From JANWHQ01 sp963775275 (GTDB taxonomy: Bacteria > Pseudomonadota > Alphaproteobacteria > Caulobacterales > Caulobacteraceae), in contig CAVZII010000005.1 of assembly GCA_963775275.1 (NCBI GenBank), positions 806,001 through 870,000 of the forward strand: 64,000 nt of DNA. Direction: 5' to 3'. The notes beneath the pieces were generated by a model that did no database searches, was not told the DNA's origin, and was given only the letters and a program-made list of their open reading frames with translations. Positions 41,186-49,550 of this stretch are shown here, piece by piece (position 1 is the first letter of the stretch; every line of letters starts with the position of its first letter). The position numbers and the translations under genes are program-made.

Positions 41186-42856
41186 TCAGCCTCCCCGGGA
41201 CGCGCTCTCGATCAGGTCGGCCGCCTCCTCCAGCCCCCGGGCGCGCGCCGCGTCAGCGGGGGTCCGGGAGTCCGCGCCGCGGACCCTTGGATCGGCCCCG
41301 TGGGCGAGGAGCAGGCGCGCGACCTCGACGGCGGCGGTCTCCTCGTCCGGCAGGCAGAAGAGCGGCGTGGGCGCGCCGTCGCCGGCGAGGCGCTGGTCGG
41401 CCAGGGCGGGCTCGGCGGCCAGCACCGCCTGGAGCCGGTCGAGCCGGCCCAGATTCGCGAAGGCGCGCACGTCGCGGCTGAGGGGCGCCAGGCGCGCGGC
41501 GATGTCGGGCTTGCCCAGGACCACGGACCAGCTCATCGGCGTGCCGCGCCAGCGGCGCTCGCGCAGGTCCACGTCGGCGCCGGCGGCGAGGAGCCGCTCG
41601 ACGATCTCGATCGAGCCGGACTGGACGGCGCGGTGCAGCGGGCTGATCCCCTGGCCGTCGAGGCCGTCCACGCGCGCGCCCAGGGCGAGCAGCAGCTCGA
41701 CGGCCGGGACGTTTCCGAGCTCCGCCGCCGAGAGCAGCGGCCCGGGGTCGGCGATGAGCGAGGGGTCGGCGGCGAGGAGGGCGCGGGCCCCCGCCGCGTC
41801 GCCGCGCATGCAGGCGGCCTGGAAGGCCTGGATTCCCGCCAGGGGTGCGGGCGGCGCGCCATGCCGCTCCAGCAGGGCCGCCATCTCGTGGAACCCGGAG
41901 AGCTGGGCCAGGGCGTGCACCGGCTGGCCATGGTAGAAGGACGCGCAGCCGGGGTCCGCGCCGCGCTCCAGCAGCCACCCGGCCCTCGCAAGGTGGTTCT
42001 GGCCGACGGCGTTTCCCAGCAGGTAGTCGAGGGTGCTCAGGCCCCGGGCGGCGCCGAGCCGGCCCTCGCCGATCTCGCGCCAGGCGTCCAGCGCGCCGCG
42101 GGCCTCGCAATGGCGCCACAGCACGTCGTACCAGTAGGTGTCCGCGCCCACGATCGAGGCGTTGTAGAGCGCCTGGTGATCGTAGGGGGCCGCGCCCGCC
42201 TCGATCAGCAGCTCCACCAGGGCCAGCGCCTGCGGATGGCTCGGCCTGGCGCCTTCGCCGAGGCCGATGGCGCCGGTCAGCACCTTGAAGGGGCTGCCCC
42301 AGCCGTCGTCGAACTGGAAGTTCGGATCGGCGCCGGCCTCGAGCAGCCGCCGGGCGACGGCTGTGGCGTGCACGCCGTCGAGCCGGCCGTAGGTCACATG
42401 GGCCAGGGCGGTCCAGCCGAGCGGTCCGCCGACGTCCCTGGCGGTCCCTGGGCCGGCCGCAAGGCGCCGCTCCACTTCGCCGAGGTCGCCGCAGGCCGCG
42501 GCGGTGAAAAGGCTGAAGCGCGCCACGTCGGGATGGCGCTCGAGGATCCGCCGCGCCGCGAGGGGATCGCCGTCCCAGCCATGGCGCAGCAGGATGTCGG
42601 CCCGCTCGGCCCCGCTCCTGGCGGCCAGGGCGATATCGTCGAGCGCAGCCCTGAGCGCGGTCCAGCCCTGAAGGCCGTAGTCGCGCGCGAGCGCGTGCTG
42701 GAGGTCGCGCAGGCCCGGCTCGGCCGGCGCCCCAGGCCAGGCGGTCTTCAGACGGGCCGCGGCGGACTGGTCGCCGGCGCGCAGGGCCTTCAGCCAGCGC
42801 TTGGCTTCGCGTCGCAGCGTTTCGAGATTGGTTCGTGGCGTGAGCGCGCGGCTCAT
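41186..42856 (-). CDS. Ankyrin-repeat protein
   Basis: 556 aa, no signal peptide. After an N-terminal helical part (TNLETLRREAKRWLKALRAGD, QHALARDYGLQGWTALRAAL), ankyrin repeats run to the end: DVARFSLFTAAACGDLGEVERRL, GWTALAHVTYGR, GISPLHRAVQSGSIEIVERLLAAGADVD, RTPADAARARGLEEAADLI. Repeats are degenerate in the middle. Ankyrin stacks bind proteins; the partner is unknown. Similar cytoplasmic ankyrin proteins with this N-terminus are frequent in soil proteobacteria. Confidence 0.88.
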   Translation of the reverse strand: MSRALTPRTNLETLRREAKRWLKALRAGDQSAAARLKTAWPGAPAEPGLRDLQHALARDYGLQGWTALRAALDDIALAARSGAERADILLRHGWDGDPLAARRILERHPDVARFSLFTAAACGDLGEVERRLAAGPGTARDVGGPLGWTALAHVTYGRLDGVHATAVARRLLEAGADPNFQFDDGWGSPFKVLTGAIGLGEGARPSHPQALALVELLIEAGAAPYDHQALYNASIVGADTYWYDVLWRHCEARGALDAWREIGEGRLGAARGLSTLDYLLGNAVGQNHLARAGWLLERGADPGCASFYHGQPVHALAQLSGFHEMAALLERHGAPPAPLAGIQAFQAACMRGDAAGARALLAADPSLIADPGPLLSAAELGNVPAVELLLALGARVDGLDGQGISPLHRAVQSGSIEIVERLLAAGADVDLRERRWRGTPMSWSVVLGKPDIAARLAPLSRDVRAFANLGRLDRLQAVLAAEPALADQRLAGDGAPTPLFCLPDEETAAVEVARLLLAHGADPRVRGADSRTPADAARARGLEEAADLIESASRGG

Positions 42857-43066
42857 CGGAAACCTTCCTTCCCATCGCCAGGCGTCCGCTTACGAATGGC
42901 CGGAAGAAGGGTTCGCAAGGATCGGTTCGGACTGGATGGGAGCCGGCTCCCTTGCCGCGGACAGGCGGCGCTCCAGCAGCGCGCTGGCGAGGATCAAGGC
43001 GCAAGGCGCCGAGGTTGTCAAACCCCGGCGGGGTCGGCCGGGGCGCACGGCCCCGGCGTGATCGGC

Positions 43067-43257
43067 TCACAGCATCGCCAGCGGCGTCTTGCGCGCCGGC
43101 GGCGGGAAGTCCGCGTGGATCGCGGCCCCGCGCTCGGTCACGTCGTAGAGGACCTGGTCGCGGATGCCTCTCGGCGCCTCGCCGAGCAGGGCCCCCGGCA
43201 GCGGCCTCGCGGATCATCTCGGCGGAGCCTGGAGCGTGTCCGGGCCGGATTGAGCCG
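43067..43257 (-). pseudogene. Remnant of a gene C-terminus (possible small regulator)
   Basis: On the minus strand two frames join into a plausible protein end: SAEMIREAAAG followed, after removal of one G in the GGGGG run near 43196-43200, by LLGEAPRGIRDQVLYDVTERGAAIHADFPPPARKTPLAML and a TGA at 43067. The last part (LYDVTERGAA) resembles the recognition wing of winged-helix regulators. No start codon or N-terminal domain remains because the MFS gene lies immediately upstream. Best read as a decayed fragment; moderate to low certainty. Confidence 0.35.
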
Positions 43258-43271
43258 TTCAGGCCAGCGGC

Positions 43272-44525
43272 TCACGCGGCGGGTTCGGCCTCCGCGGCGA
43301 GCTGGAGCGGGTCGGCCGGATGCATGCCCAGGGTCTCCTTCAGGCCGAGCGCCAGGAGGCTCGCGGCGAGGGAGCAGCCGGCCACGATCAGGAAGGGCGC
43401 GGCCAGGCTGGTGCGATCGGCCGCCCAGCCCGCGGCCGCCGGGCCGAAGACGCTGCCGACCAGCTCGCCGACGCCCGGGATGAAGCCGGACGCGGTGCCG
43501 AGCTGGCGCAGGGGGACCGTTTCGGCCGGGATGGCCACGAACAGCACCGCGGTCACCCCCTGGGCCAGGCCGCCGAGCACGAGCAGGAGGCCCAGGCCCC
43601 AAAGCGGTCCGTGGAAGTAGAGCATGCCGAGCGGCGTGCACAGGCCGATGAGGCTGAAAGCCACCACCGCGGGCTTGCGGCCGATCCTGTCGGACAGGGC
43701 CGCGACGACGAAGGAGACCATGTTGGCCAGGCCCTGAGCGCTCAGGAGCAGGCTCGCCTGGGTCGGCGGGATGTGGCGCACGTCGATCAGATAGAGCGCG
43801 CCGAAGGCGCTGCTGATCATCAGGGTCGCCAGGGTGAAGCAGGCGATCAGGGTGCAAAGGATGATGTTGCGCCGGGCGATCACGCGCCAGAAACCGTCGC
43901 CGGGCGCCGCGGCGCGGCGCGCACGCAGGGCGGGCGCGGACGCCGGCGGACGCGCTTCGCGGACGAAGCGGGCGATCAGCAGGGCCATGAGGAGCCCCGG
44001 GACGGCGGCGATCCAGAAGGCGGCGCGCCAGCCGAGCGTCTGGGCCAGGCCGATCAGCAGGACCGGACCCAGGACCGAGGCGAACAGCGACAGGCAGCCG
44101 TTGATGATCAGGCCGGTGTTCAGGCCGATGCGGCGCGGCGAGGAGCTCGCGGCCATCAGGGTCAGCACCAGCGGCGGCACGGGCCCCTCCGCCAGGCCCA
44201 TGAACAGGCGCGCGCCGATCAGCACGGCGAACGAGGTCGCCAGGCCCGAGACGAAGGAGCAGCAGGAGAAGACGACGACGGCGAGGATGAGCAGGGGCTT
44301 GCGCCGGCCCATCAGATCGGAGAGCCGCCCCGCCCCGATGTTGGTGAGGGCCCAGGTGATGGCCAGGGCCGAGGAGGTCAGGCCGACCTCAGTGGCGGTC
44401 AGCTTGAGGTCGCGCACGATGAAGGGCGCCAGGTAGTTCACGGCCAGCCGGTCCATGAACACCACGCCGAAGGTGACGCCCAGGATCACGACCAGGGCGT
44501 TCTCGTAGGTGAAGAGCCGCGACAT
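43272..44525 (-). CDS. MFS transporter (ACS-like, organic anion)
   Basis: 417 aa from ATG 44525 (MSRLFTYENALVVILGVTFGVVFMDRLAVNYLAPF); the open frame extends 22 codons further but those residues are not family-like. Twelve helices. Conserved loops GRLSDLMGRRKPLL after helix 2 and ALSDRIGRKPAV after helix 8. The start FMDRLAVNYLAPFIVRDLKLTATEVGLTSSAL matches the anion:cation symporter group that carries organic acids. Divergent from the nitrobindin-like gene; the substrate is not evident. Confidence 0.88.
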   Translation of the reverse strand: MSRLFTYENALVVILGVTFGVVFMDRLAVNYLAPFIVRDLKLTATEVGLTSSALAITWALTNIGAGRLSDLMGRRKPLLILAVVVFSCCSFVSGLATSFAVLIGARLFMGLAEGPVPPLVLTLMAASSSPRRIGLNTGLIINGCLSLFASVLGPVLLIGLAQTLGWRAAFWIAAVPGLLMALLIARFVREARPPASAPALRARRAAAPGDGFWRVIARRNIILCTLIACFTLATLMISSAFGALYLIDVRHIPPTQASLLLSAQGLANMVSFVVAALSDRIGRKPAVVAFSLIGLCTPLGMLYFHGPLWGLGLLLVLGGLAQGVTAVLFVAIPAETVPLRQLGTASGFIPGVGELVGSVFGPAAAGWAADRTSLAAPFLIVAGCSLAASLLALGLKETLGMHPADPLQLAAEAEPAA

Positions 44526-44737
44526 CGGCCCTCCGCGGCCCGACGCGCCGCCGCTCGAAGGTGAATCCACGAACTTCCCGCTCAATCGCACCGCCGCCCG
44601 CGCCTGGGCGCGGCCCGGCCCGCCCCTTGTCCGCGCATCTGACCACAGATGCCCCGGCGTCGATAGCGCCGCCGCCTTCCGATCGGCGGGCCCGCTCGCT
44701 ACAAGGCGGCCGAGAGCTTGGCCGAGGCGCCCGCGCG

Positions 44738-45436
44738 ATGACCCCCTTCCCCGACGACATCTTCACCGAGCCCGAGGACGTGGACCCGGACACCCTGGCC
44801 AACCTCGGGCCGCTCAGCCGCCTGGCGGGCGTCTGGGAAGGGCGCAAGGGGGTGGACCTGAACCCCAAGGCCGAGGGGCCCGAGCAGCGCGAGTTCCTGG
44901 AGCGGATCGAGATGCAGCCGATCGACCCGCAGGCGAACGGGCCGCAGCTGTTCTACGGCCTGCGCTACCACGTCCACATCATCGCCTCGGACGAGGACTC
45001 AACCTTCCATGACCAGATCGGCTACTGGCTGTGGGAGCCCAGGACCGGCCTGATCATGCAGACCCTGGCGATCCCGCGCGGCCAGACGGCCCTGGCGAGC
45101 GGGCGCGCCAGGCCGGACGGCTCCGGCCTCACGATCCGCGCCGAGCGGGGCGGACCGGGTTACGGGATCTGCTCGACCGACTTCCTGGAATGGGCGTTCC
45201 GGACAGACTCATACCAGCTGGACGTCAGCTTCCTGCCCGACGGGCGCTGGAGCTATGTGTCCACCACCATGCTCGAGGTGCGCGGCCAGGCCGAGCCGTT
45301 CAGCCACGAGGACCGCAACACCCTCAGCAAGGTCGCCGAGCCGCGGCCGAACCCCCTGGCCCTCATGGGGTCAGGCAAGACCGGGCTGGCCGAGGCGCAC
45401 GGCTTCTCGCCGGCGCTGGTGGGCGATCGAGGCTGA
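44738..45436 (+). CDS. Nitrobindin/FABP-like heme-binding beta-barrel family protein
   Basis: 232 aa from ATG 44738. LSRLAGVWEGRKGVDLNP opens the barrel as in the THAP4/nitrobindin family (LxxLxGxWxGxG). Conserved blocks follow: FYGLRYHVHI, HDQIGYWLWEP and IMQTLAIPRGQTALASG. The usual heme-ligating His near the C-terminus could be in FSHEDRNTLSKV. Nitrobindins bind heme or handle peroxynitrite; many bacterial members bind fatty-acid-like ligands or nothing known. Divergent from the MFS gene. Confidence 0.75.
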   Translation: MTPFPDDIFTEPEDVDPDTLANLGPLSRLAGVWEGRKGVDLNPKAEGPEQREFLERIEMQPIDPQANGPQLFYGLRYHVHIIASDEDSTFHDQIGYWLWEPRTGLIMQTLAIPRGQTALASGRARPDGSGLTIRAERGGPGYGICSTDFLEWAFRTDSYQLDVSFLPDGRWSYVSTTMLEVRGQAEPFSHEDRNTLSKVAEPRPNPLALMGSGKTGLAEAHGFSPALVGDRG

Positions 45437-45708
45437 AGGGCCCGGCGCCGCGGCTCACCCCTGGAGGGGGTACAGACCGGAGACATCGAAGACAGGTGTT
45501 CGGGGACATCGAGGACGCCATCGTCGGCTGAGGTCGGGGACGGCGGGCCTCGCAACGGCGGGGGGCTGAGGCCCCGCCCCAGCTTCGCCGGACCGGCTCC
45601 ACCCCCCCTCCCCCGACCCCTCCCCCTTGCAGGGAGAGGGGAGGCGAATGGTGCGACCCGCCGCGCTTCCATCCCTGCCGTGGGTGAGGCGTGGATCGAG
45701 TCCCTCGC

Positions 45709-46212
45709 CTAATCCTTCGGCGTGACGTTGCGGAGCTGGATCAGCCAGTGGCCGTCCGTGCGCACGAGGTCGTCGACGCCGTGGCCGACGGCGGCGATGC
45801 GCGCGGGGTCCTTCTGCGTCGCGCCGGCGAAGACCGTCATCCAGTAGTAGTAGACGCGGGCGTGGTCGGCGTCGGTGAACTCCACGTGCTCGTTGGTCTC
45901 GACGTGGTACATGCCGGGCATGGCCGGCTCGCCCTTGGCGGCGCGCTCGTCGCGGGCCTTCCTGAGGCCGTCGATGAACTTGAAGAGGGCCTCGCGGCCC
46001 TTGACCTGGCCGAAGGCGCCGTCGGGCGTGTAGGTCTGGACGTAGGCGTCCGGGTTCAGGGTGTCCAAGGCGCGGTTGTAGCGCCACATCAGCTGGGCGA
46101 TCTGCTCGCGGTCCTGGACCTGGCGCAGGACGTCCGCCTCGGCCGCGGCCGAGATGGCGGGCGCGGCGAGGGCGAGCAGGGCCGCGACGGCGGCGCAAAC
46201 GGCGGTCTTCAT
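45709..46212 (-). CDS. Secreted SnoaL/NTF2-like protein
   Basis: 167 aa from ATG 46212; the frame extends upstream to 46380 but crosses a repeat element. Signal peptide VCAAVAALLALAAPAISAAAEA. One NTF2-like domain: REQIAQLMWRYNRALDTLNPDAYVQTYTPDGAFGQVKG, ending VDDLVRTDGHWLIQLRNVTPKD. The RYNxALDxxNxDAY arrangement fits SnoaL-like secreted proteins of unknown substrate. The promoter probably lies between the twin-hairpin repeat copy 2 and the start. Confidence 0.8.
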   Translation of the reverse strand: MKTAVCAAVAALLALAAPAISAAAEADVLRQVQDREQIAQLMWRYNRALDTLNPDAYVQTYTPDGAFGQVKGREALFKFIDGLRKARDERAAKGEPAMPGMYHVETNEHVEFTDADHARVYYYWMTVFAGATQKDPARIAAVGHGVDDLVRTDGHWLIQLRNVTPKD

Positions 46213-46301
46213 GGGCGTCTCCCCTATCGCGGCGGCCCGATCGCGGCCACGCCGAGCCTGGGTAGCACGGCGCCCGGGCGGGACAATCCGGCGAGGCCCG
46301 A

Positions 46302-46468
46302 CTAGTGTCCCGATTCCGAAGTTCGCCAGCGCTTTTTGCCAGGCAGATGCGAACTTCGGAATCGATCGGGACACTAGCAAGTCTATGATTCTAGTGTGGT
46401 TTAAGGATCAGAAGTTCGCAACTGCGGGAGCCGCCATCATCATGCGAACTTCTGATCCACCACACTAG
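46302..46468. repeat. Twin-hairpin intergenic repeat, copy 2
   Basis: Same layout as copy 1: hairpin 1 at 46302-46377 and hairpin 2 at 46391-46468, both bounded by CTAG. Stems are nearly identical to copy 1 while the loops differ (GCTTTTTGCC against GCATTTGCAA). It sits in a divergent promoter region between two genes. Confidence 0.9.
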
Positions 46469-46536
46469 AGAGGACGGCGAACCGCCCGTGCGAGGCGGAA
46501 ACGGGCGTCGCCGCGCCCGCGAGGAGGAGACGAGGG

Positions 46537-48351
46537 ATGCCGAGCCCCGCCACGGTGCTGGTCTTCAAGGACGTGATGATCCCGATGCGCGACGGGGTCC
46601 GGCTGGCGACCGACATCTACCTGCCGTCGAACGGCGGCGGCGCGCCTGAGGGCCCCCTGCCCGTGCTGGTGACGCGCACGCCCTATGGCAAGGGCGGGAT
46701 GCCCCCGCCCATGGGCGATCCCGCCAATCCCTTCGGCGCGGCCGAGCTGGCGGCGCGGGGCCATGCGGTGGCGGTGCAGGACAAGCGGGGGCGCCACGGC
46801 TCGCAAGGCGACTATCCCGGCGTGATGATGAACGACGGCGCGGGCGCCCACCAGGACGGCGCCGACACGGTGGAGTGGCTGGCGGCCCAGCCCTGGAGCG
46901 ACGGAAAGGTCGGCGCCTGGGGCGTCTCCTACATGGGCCACACCACCATCGCCGCAGCCATGGCCGCGCCGGAACACCTGACGTGCGGGCTGGCGGCGCA
47001 GCCGGCGACGGACGTCTTCACCGAGGAACGGTTCATCGACGGCGCCTTCCGCATCGAGGTCGGCTTCTGGACGGTGATGAACGCCGCGGACCTGGCGACG
47101 CGCCTGCCGCAGGACCAGCAGGCGGCGGCCATGGCGGAGCTGGGCCCGTTCGCCCTGGCCGGCCAGCGCGCCTACCTGACCCTGCCGATCACCGACATCC
47201 CGCTGCAGCGCCGGTTCCCGATGCTGTGGGCCGATGTCCTGGCCCACCGCGACGACCCCGCCTGGTTCGCGGAGTCGGCGGTGACCGCCGAGCGGGCCAG
47301 GGAGGTGAAGGTTCCCCTGCTGCACCTGGGCGCCTGGTACGACCCCTTCCTCAGGAACTCGATCCGGCAGTTCCAGCTCGTGAGCGCCCATGCGGCGGAC
47401 CCCGCGGTCCGGCAGGCCCAGCGCCTGATCATCGGGCCGTGGCGGCACGGCGGATTCGGCGAGGAGATGTCGGGCCAGACCCGTTTCCCCGGCGCGGCGA
47501 TCGACTACAACGGCCTGGTCGCGGCCTGGTCGGACCACTGGCTGAAGGGCGAGCCGGCGCCGCCCTTCGCGGACCACAAGGTGATCGTCTACGTCATGGG
47601 CGAGAACCGCTGGCGGGCCGAGCCCTCCTGGCCGCCGCCCGGCATGACGCCGACGCCCTTCCGCCTGAGGGCCGGCGGCGGGCTCTCGGCCGAGGCGCCC
47701 GCGGCGGACGAGGGGGCGGACAGCTTCACCTACGACCCGGCAAATCCCTATACCGCGCCGAACGTCGCGGCGGGGATGAACGCCCTGAACCTGTTCCAGC
47801 TGGGGACCAACGTCCTGGTCTACACCACCGCGCCCCTGGCCGAGGCGATGGAGGCGTCCGGGCCGGTGACGGCGACGCTCTTCGCATCGTCGTCGGCGAC
47901 GGACGCGGACTGGTTCGTCGAGTTGCACGACGTGGCGCCGGACGGCTCCTCGCTGCTGGTGACCGAGGGCGTCCGCCGCGCCCGCTACCGCCGCTCGCGC
48001 ACGGCGCCCGAGGCGCTGACGCCGGGCCAGGTCGAGCGCTACGAGATCGACCTTCGCGCGACCTGCATCGTGTTCAAGCCGGGTCATCGCGTCCGGGTGG
48101 TGATCACCTCGGGCAAGTTCCCCTACCTGGAGCGCAATCCGCAGGCGTTCGTCGACCTGAACGCCTGCACCGAGAAGGACTTCGTCGTCGCCCGCCACAC
48201 GGTGCTGCACGACGCCGATCACCCGTCCGCGATCAGCCTGCCGCTGGTGAGGATCGCGGAGCATACGGAGTGGGTCGACAACCCCGCGCCGCCGGCGCGG
48301 TCCAGGCCGGCCGTGGCGCTGGTCGAACGGCCGGCGAGCGAACTGAGCTAG
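46537..48351 (+). CDS. CocE/NonD-family hydrolase (S15-type)
   Basis: 604 aa. MIPMRDGVRLATDIYLPSNGG and VTRTPYGKGG start the alpha/beta hydrolase domain. The nucleophile elbow is GVSYMG with S131, and the catalytic acid and His lie in LHLGAWYDPFLRN and GPWRHGGFGE. The C-terminal jelly-roll (about 400-590) ends with VFKPGHRVRVVITSGKFPYLERNPQ, as in X-prolyl dipeptidases and cocaine esterase. No signal peptide. Substrate unassigned: an acyl or peptide ester. 25 nt ahead of the glutaredoxin-like gene. Confidence 0.9.
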   Translation: MPSPATVLVFKDVMIPMRDGVRLATDIYLPSNGGGAPEGPLPVLVTRTPYGKGGMPPPMGDPANPFGAAELAARGHAVAVQDKRGRHGSQGDYPGVMMNDGAGAHQDGADTVEWLAAQPWSDGKVGAWGVSYMGHTTIAAAMAAPEHLTCGLAAQPATDVFTEERFIDGAFRIEVGFWTVMNAADLATRLPQDQQAAAMAELGPFALAGQRAYLTLPITDIPLQRRFPMLWADVLAHRDDPAWFAESAVTAERAREVKVPLLHLGAWYDPFLRNSIRQFQLVSAHAADPAVRQAQRLIIGPWRHGGFGEEMSGQTRFPGAAIDYNGLVAAWSDHWLKGEPAPPFADHKVIVYVMGENRWRAEPSWPPPGMTPTPFRLRAGGGLSAEAPAADEGADSFTYDPANPYTAPNVAAGMNALNLFQLGTNVLVYTTAPLAEAMEASGPVTATLFASSSATDADWFVELHDVAPDGSSLLVTEGVRRARYRRSRTAPEALTPGQVERYEIDLRATCIVFKPGHRVRVVITSGKFPYLERNPQAFVDLNACTEKDFVVARHTVLHDADHPSAISLPLVRIAEHTEWVDNPAPPARSRPAVALVERPASELS

Positions 48352-48376
48352 AGAGCTAGAGAGAGGAATTGAAGCC

Positions 48377-48754
48377 ATGACCGACACGACCTTCCGTCCG
48401 GTGGTCTATCTGAAGGCCAAGTGCCCGTTCTGCATGAAGGTGCGGATCTTCCTCCTGGAATCCGGCCTGAAGGGCCAGGTGGAGGTGAAGGACTTCGCGC
48501 CCGGGACCGACCAGGAGCAGGCGATCCGCGCCGAGCTGGAGCCGAAGCTCGAGAAGGTGAGCTTCCCCGCGGCCCAGACCGCGCCGGGCCGCTACATGAC
48601 CGACTCGGACGCCATCATCGGCGAGCTCGCCGGAGGCGTCGGGCAGGACCCGGCCGCGATGCCTGTGCTGAGCGCCTATGTGGAAGGGCCGTTCCAGCAG
48701 ATCATGACCCTGTTCCGCGAGAACATGGAGTTGAAGAAGCAGGTCCAGGCCTGA
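48377..48754 (+). CDS. Glutaredoxin/GST N-terminal-domain protein
   Basis: 125 aa. VVYLKAKCPFCMKVRIFLLESGL contains a glutaredoxin-like CPFC at the start of a thioredoxin fold. FPAAQTAPGRYMTDSDAIIGELA carries the cis-Pro-like loop and the SDAII glutathione-contact motif of GST N-domains. The C-terminal GST helical domain is reduced to about 40 residues. Likely a glutathione-dependent thiol protein. The ribosome site is GAGAGGAA; probably co-transcribed with the CocE gene. Confidence 0.8.
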   Translation: MTDTTFRPVVYLKAKCPFCMKVRIFLLESGLKGQVEVKDFAPGTDQEQAIRAELEPKLEKVSFPAAQTAPGRYMTDSDAIIGELAGGVGQDPAAMPVLSAYVEGPFQQIMTLFRENMELKKQVQA

Positions 48755-48850
48755 CCGAAGGTCCCCGCCCGGCGGCTTTACGGACGGAACGGCCGGGGCC
48801 TAGAGTGGCCCGCGGCCGGCGGGGCCGAGGAGCGGCAGGGGCGATCGGAC

Positions 48851-49174
48851 ATGAGCGACGACATCCAGATCCTGCGTCCGCAAGGCCGGCTGGACGGCGA
48901 CACCAGCCCGGAGCTGGCCGAGGAGGCCATGGGCTTGATCGAGCAGGGCAGCCGAAAGCTGCTGCTCGACCTGAAGGACCTCTACTACATCTCCAGCGCG
49001 GGCCTCAGGGCCGCGCTGGCGGTGGCCAAGCGCATGGCCGAGGCCGGCGGGCGCCTGGCGGTGTGCTCGGCCAATCCGGAGGTCGCCGAGGTGTTCGACA
49101 TCTCGGGCTTCGTCACGGTGATCGACATGTACCAGACCGCCGACGCCGCGACCCAGCGGCTGAAGGAAGAGTAG
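48851..49174 (+). CDS. STAS-domain anti-sigma factor antagonist
   Basis: 107 aa, a single STAS domain: DDIQILRPQGRLDGDTSPELAEEAM, LLLDLKDLYYISSAGLRAALAVAKR, FDISGFVTVIDMYQT. The phosphorylatable Ser is in YISSAGLR, as in SpoIIAA/BtrV-like antagonists. The partner kinase (HPK7/RsbW type) and phosphatase are not in the window. Presumably acts by partner switching on an unseen regulator. Confidence 0.9.
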   Translation: MSDDIQILRPQGRLDGDTSPELAEEAMGLIEQGSRKLLLDLKDLYYISSAGLRAALAVAKRMAEAGGRLAVCSANPEVAEVFDISGFVTVIDMYQTADAATQRLKEE

Positions 49175-49550
49175 GATCGGCCGGGCCGGAGGAGGCTCGA
49201 CAGCCCCGACAGCGACGGAGGGCACGCGCTAAAGGCGGGCGCGGGCCCGTCCTGCCGCCTCAGGGCTCTTTAGGAGCGCGGCCAAGCTGGCGCTTTCGGG
49301 GCCGGCCGTCGATGCGGCGCGACGCCGCGCGACCGTTGGCGTTGACCTCCTGGACGTCTGCGCCCCGGCCCCGACGCCAGGGCGCTGGACTTCGCTCGGA
49401 CCGAGATGGCGCCGGGGCTCCCGCTGGAAGCGGAGGCCAACGGCCGACTCCCAGGCCCTTCGCGCTTCCACATTTCCATTGCGCCGCGCGCCGGCGCGTG
49501 ACTGAACTTCGGACCGGCGGATGCGTCCGCGCCGACCCGTTCGAGGCGGA
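49175..49550. other. Intergenic gap, nothing assigned
   Basis: 376 bp between the STAS gene and the amidohydrolase. ORFs on both strands are Arg/Pro-rich shadows without ribosome sites or motifs. A GC palindrome is visible near 49320-49334 (GCGGCGCGACGCCGC). No terminator or RNA gene was recognised. Confidence 0.4.

Noticed and set aside
45470..45530. GACATCGA(A/G)GAC direct repeats as an attachment site
   Set aside because: Two short imperfect copies with no integrase gene or boundary change nearby.
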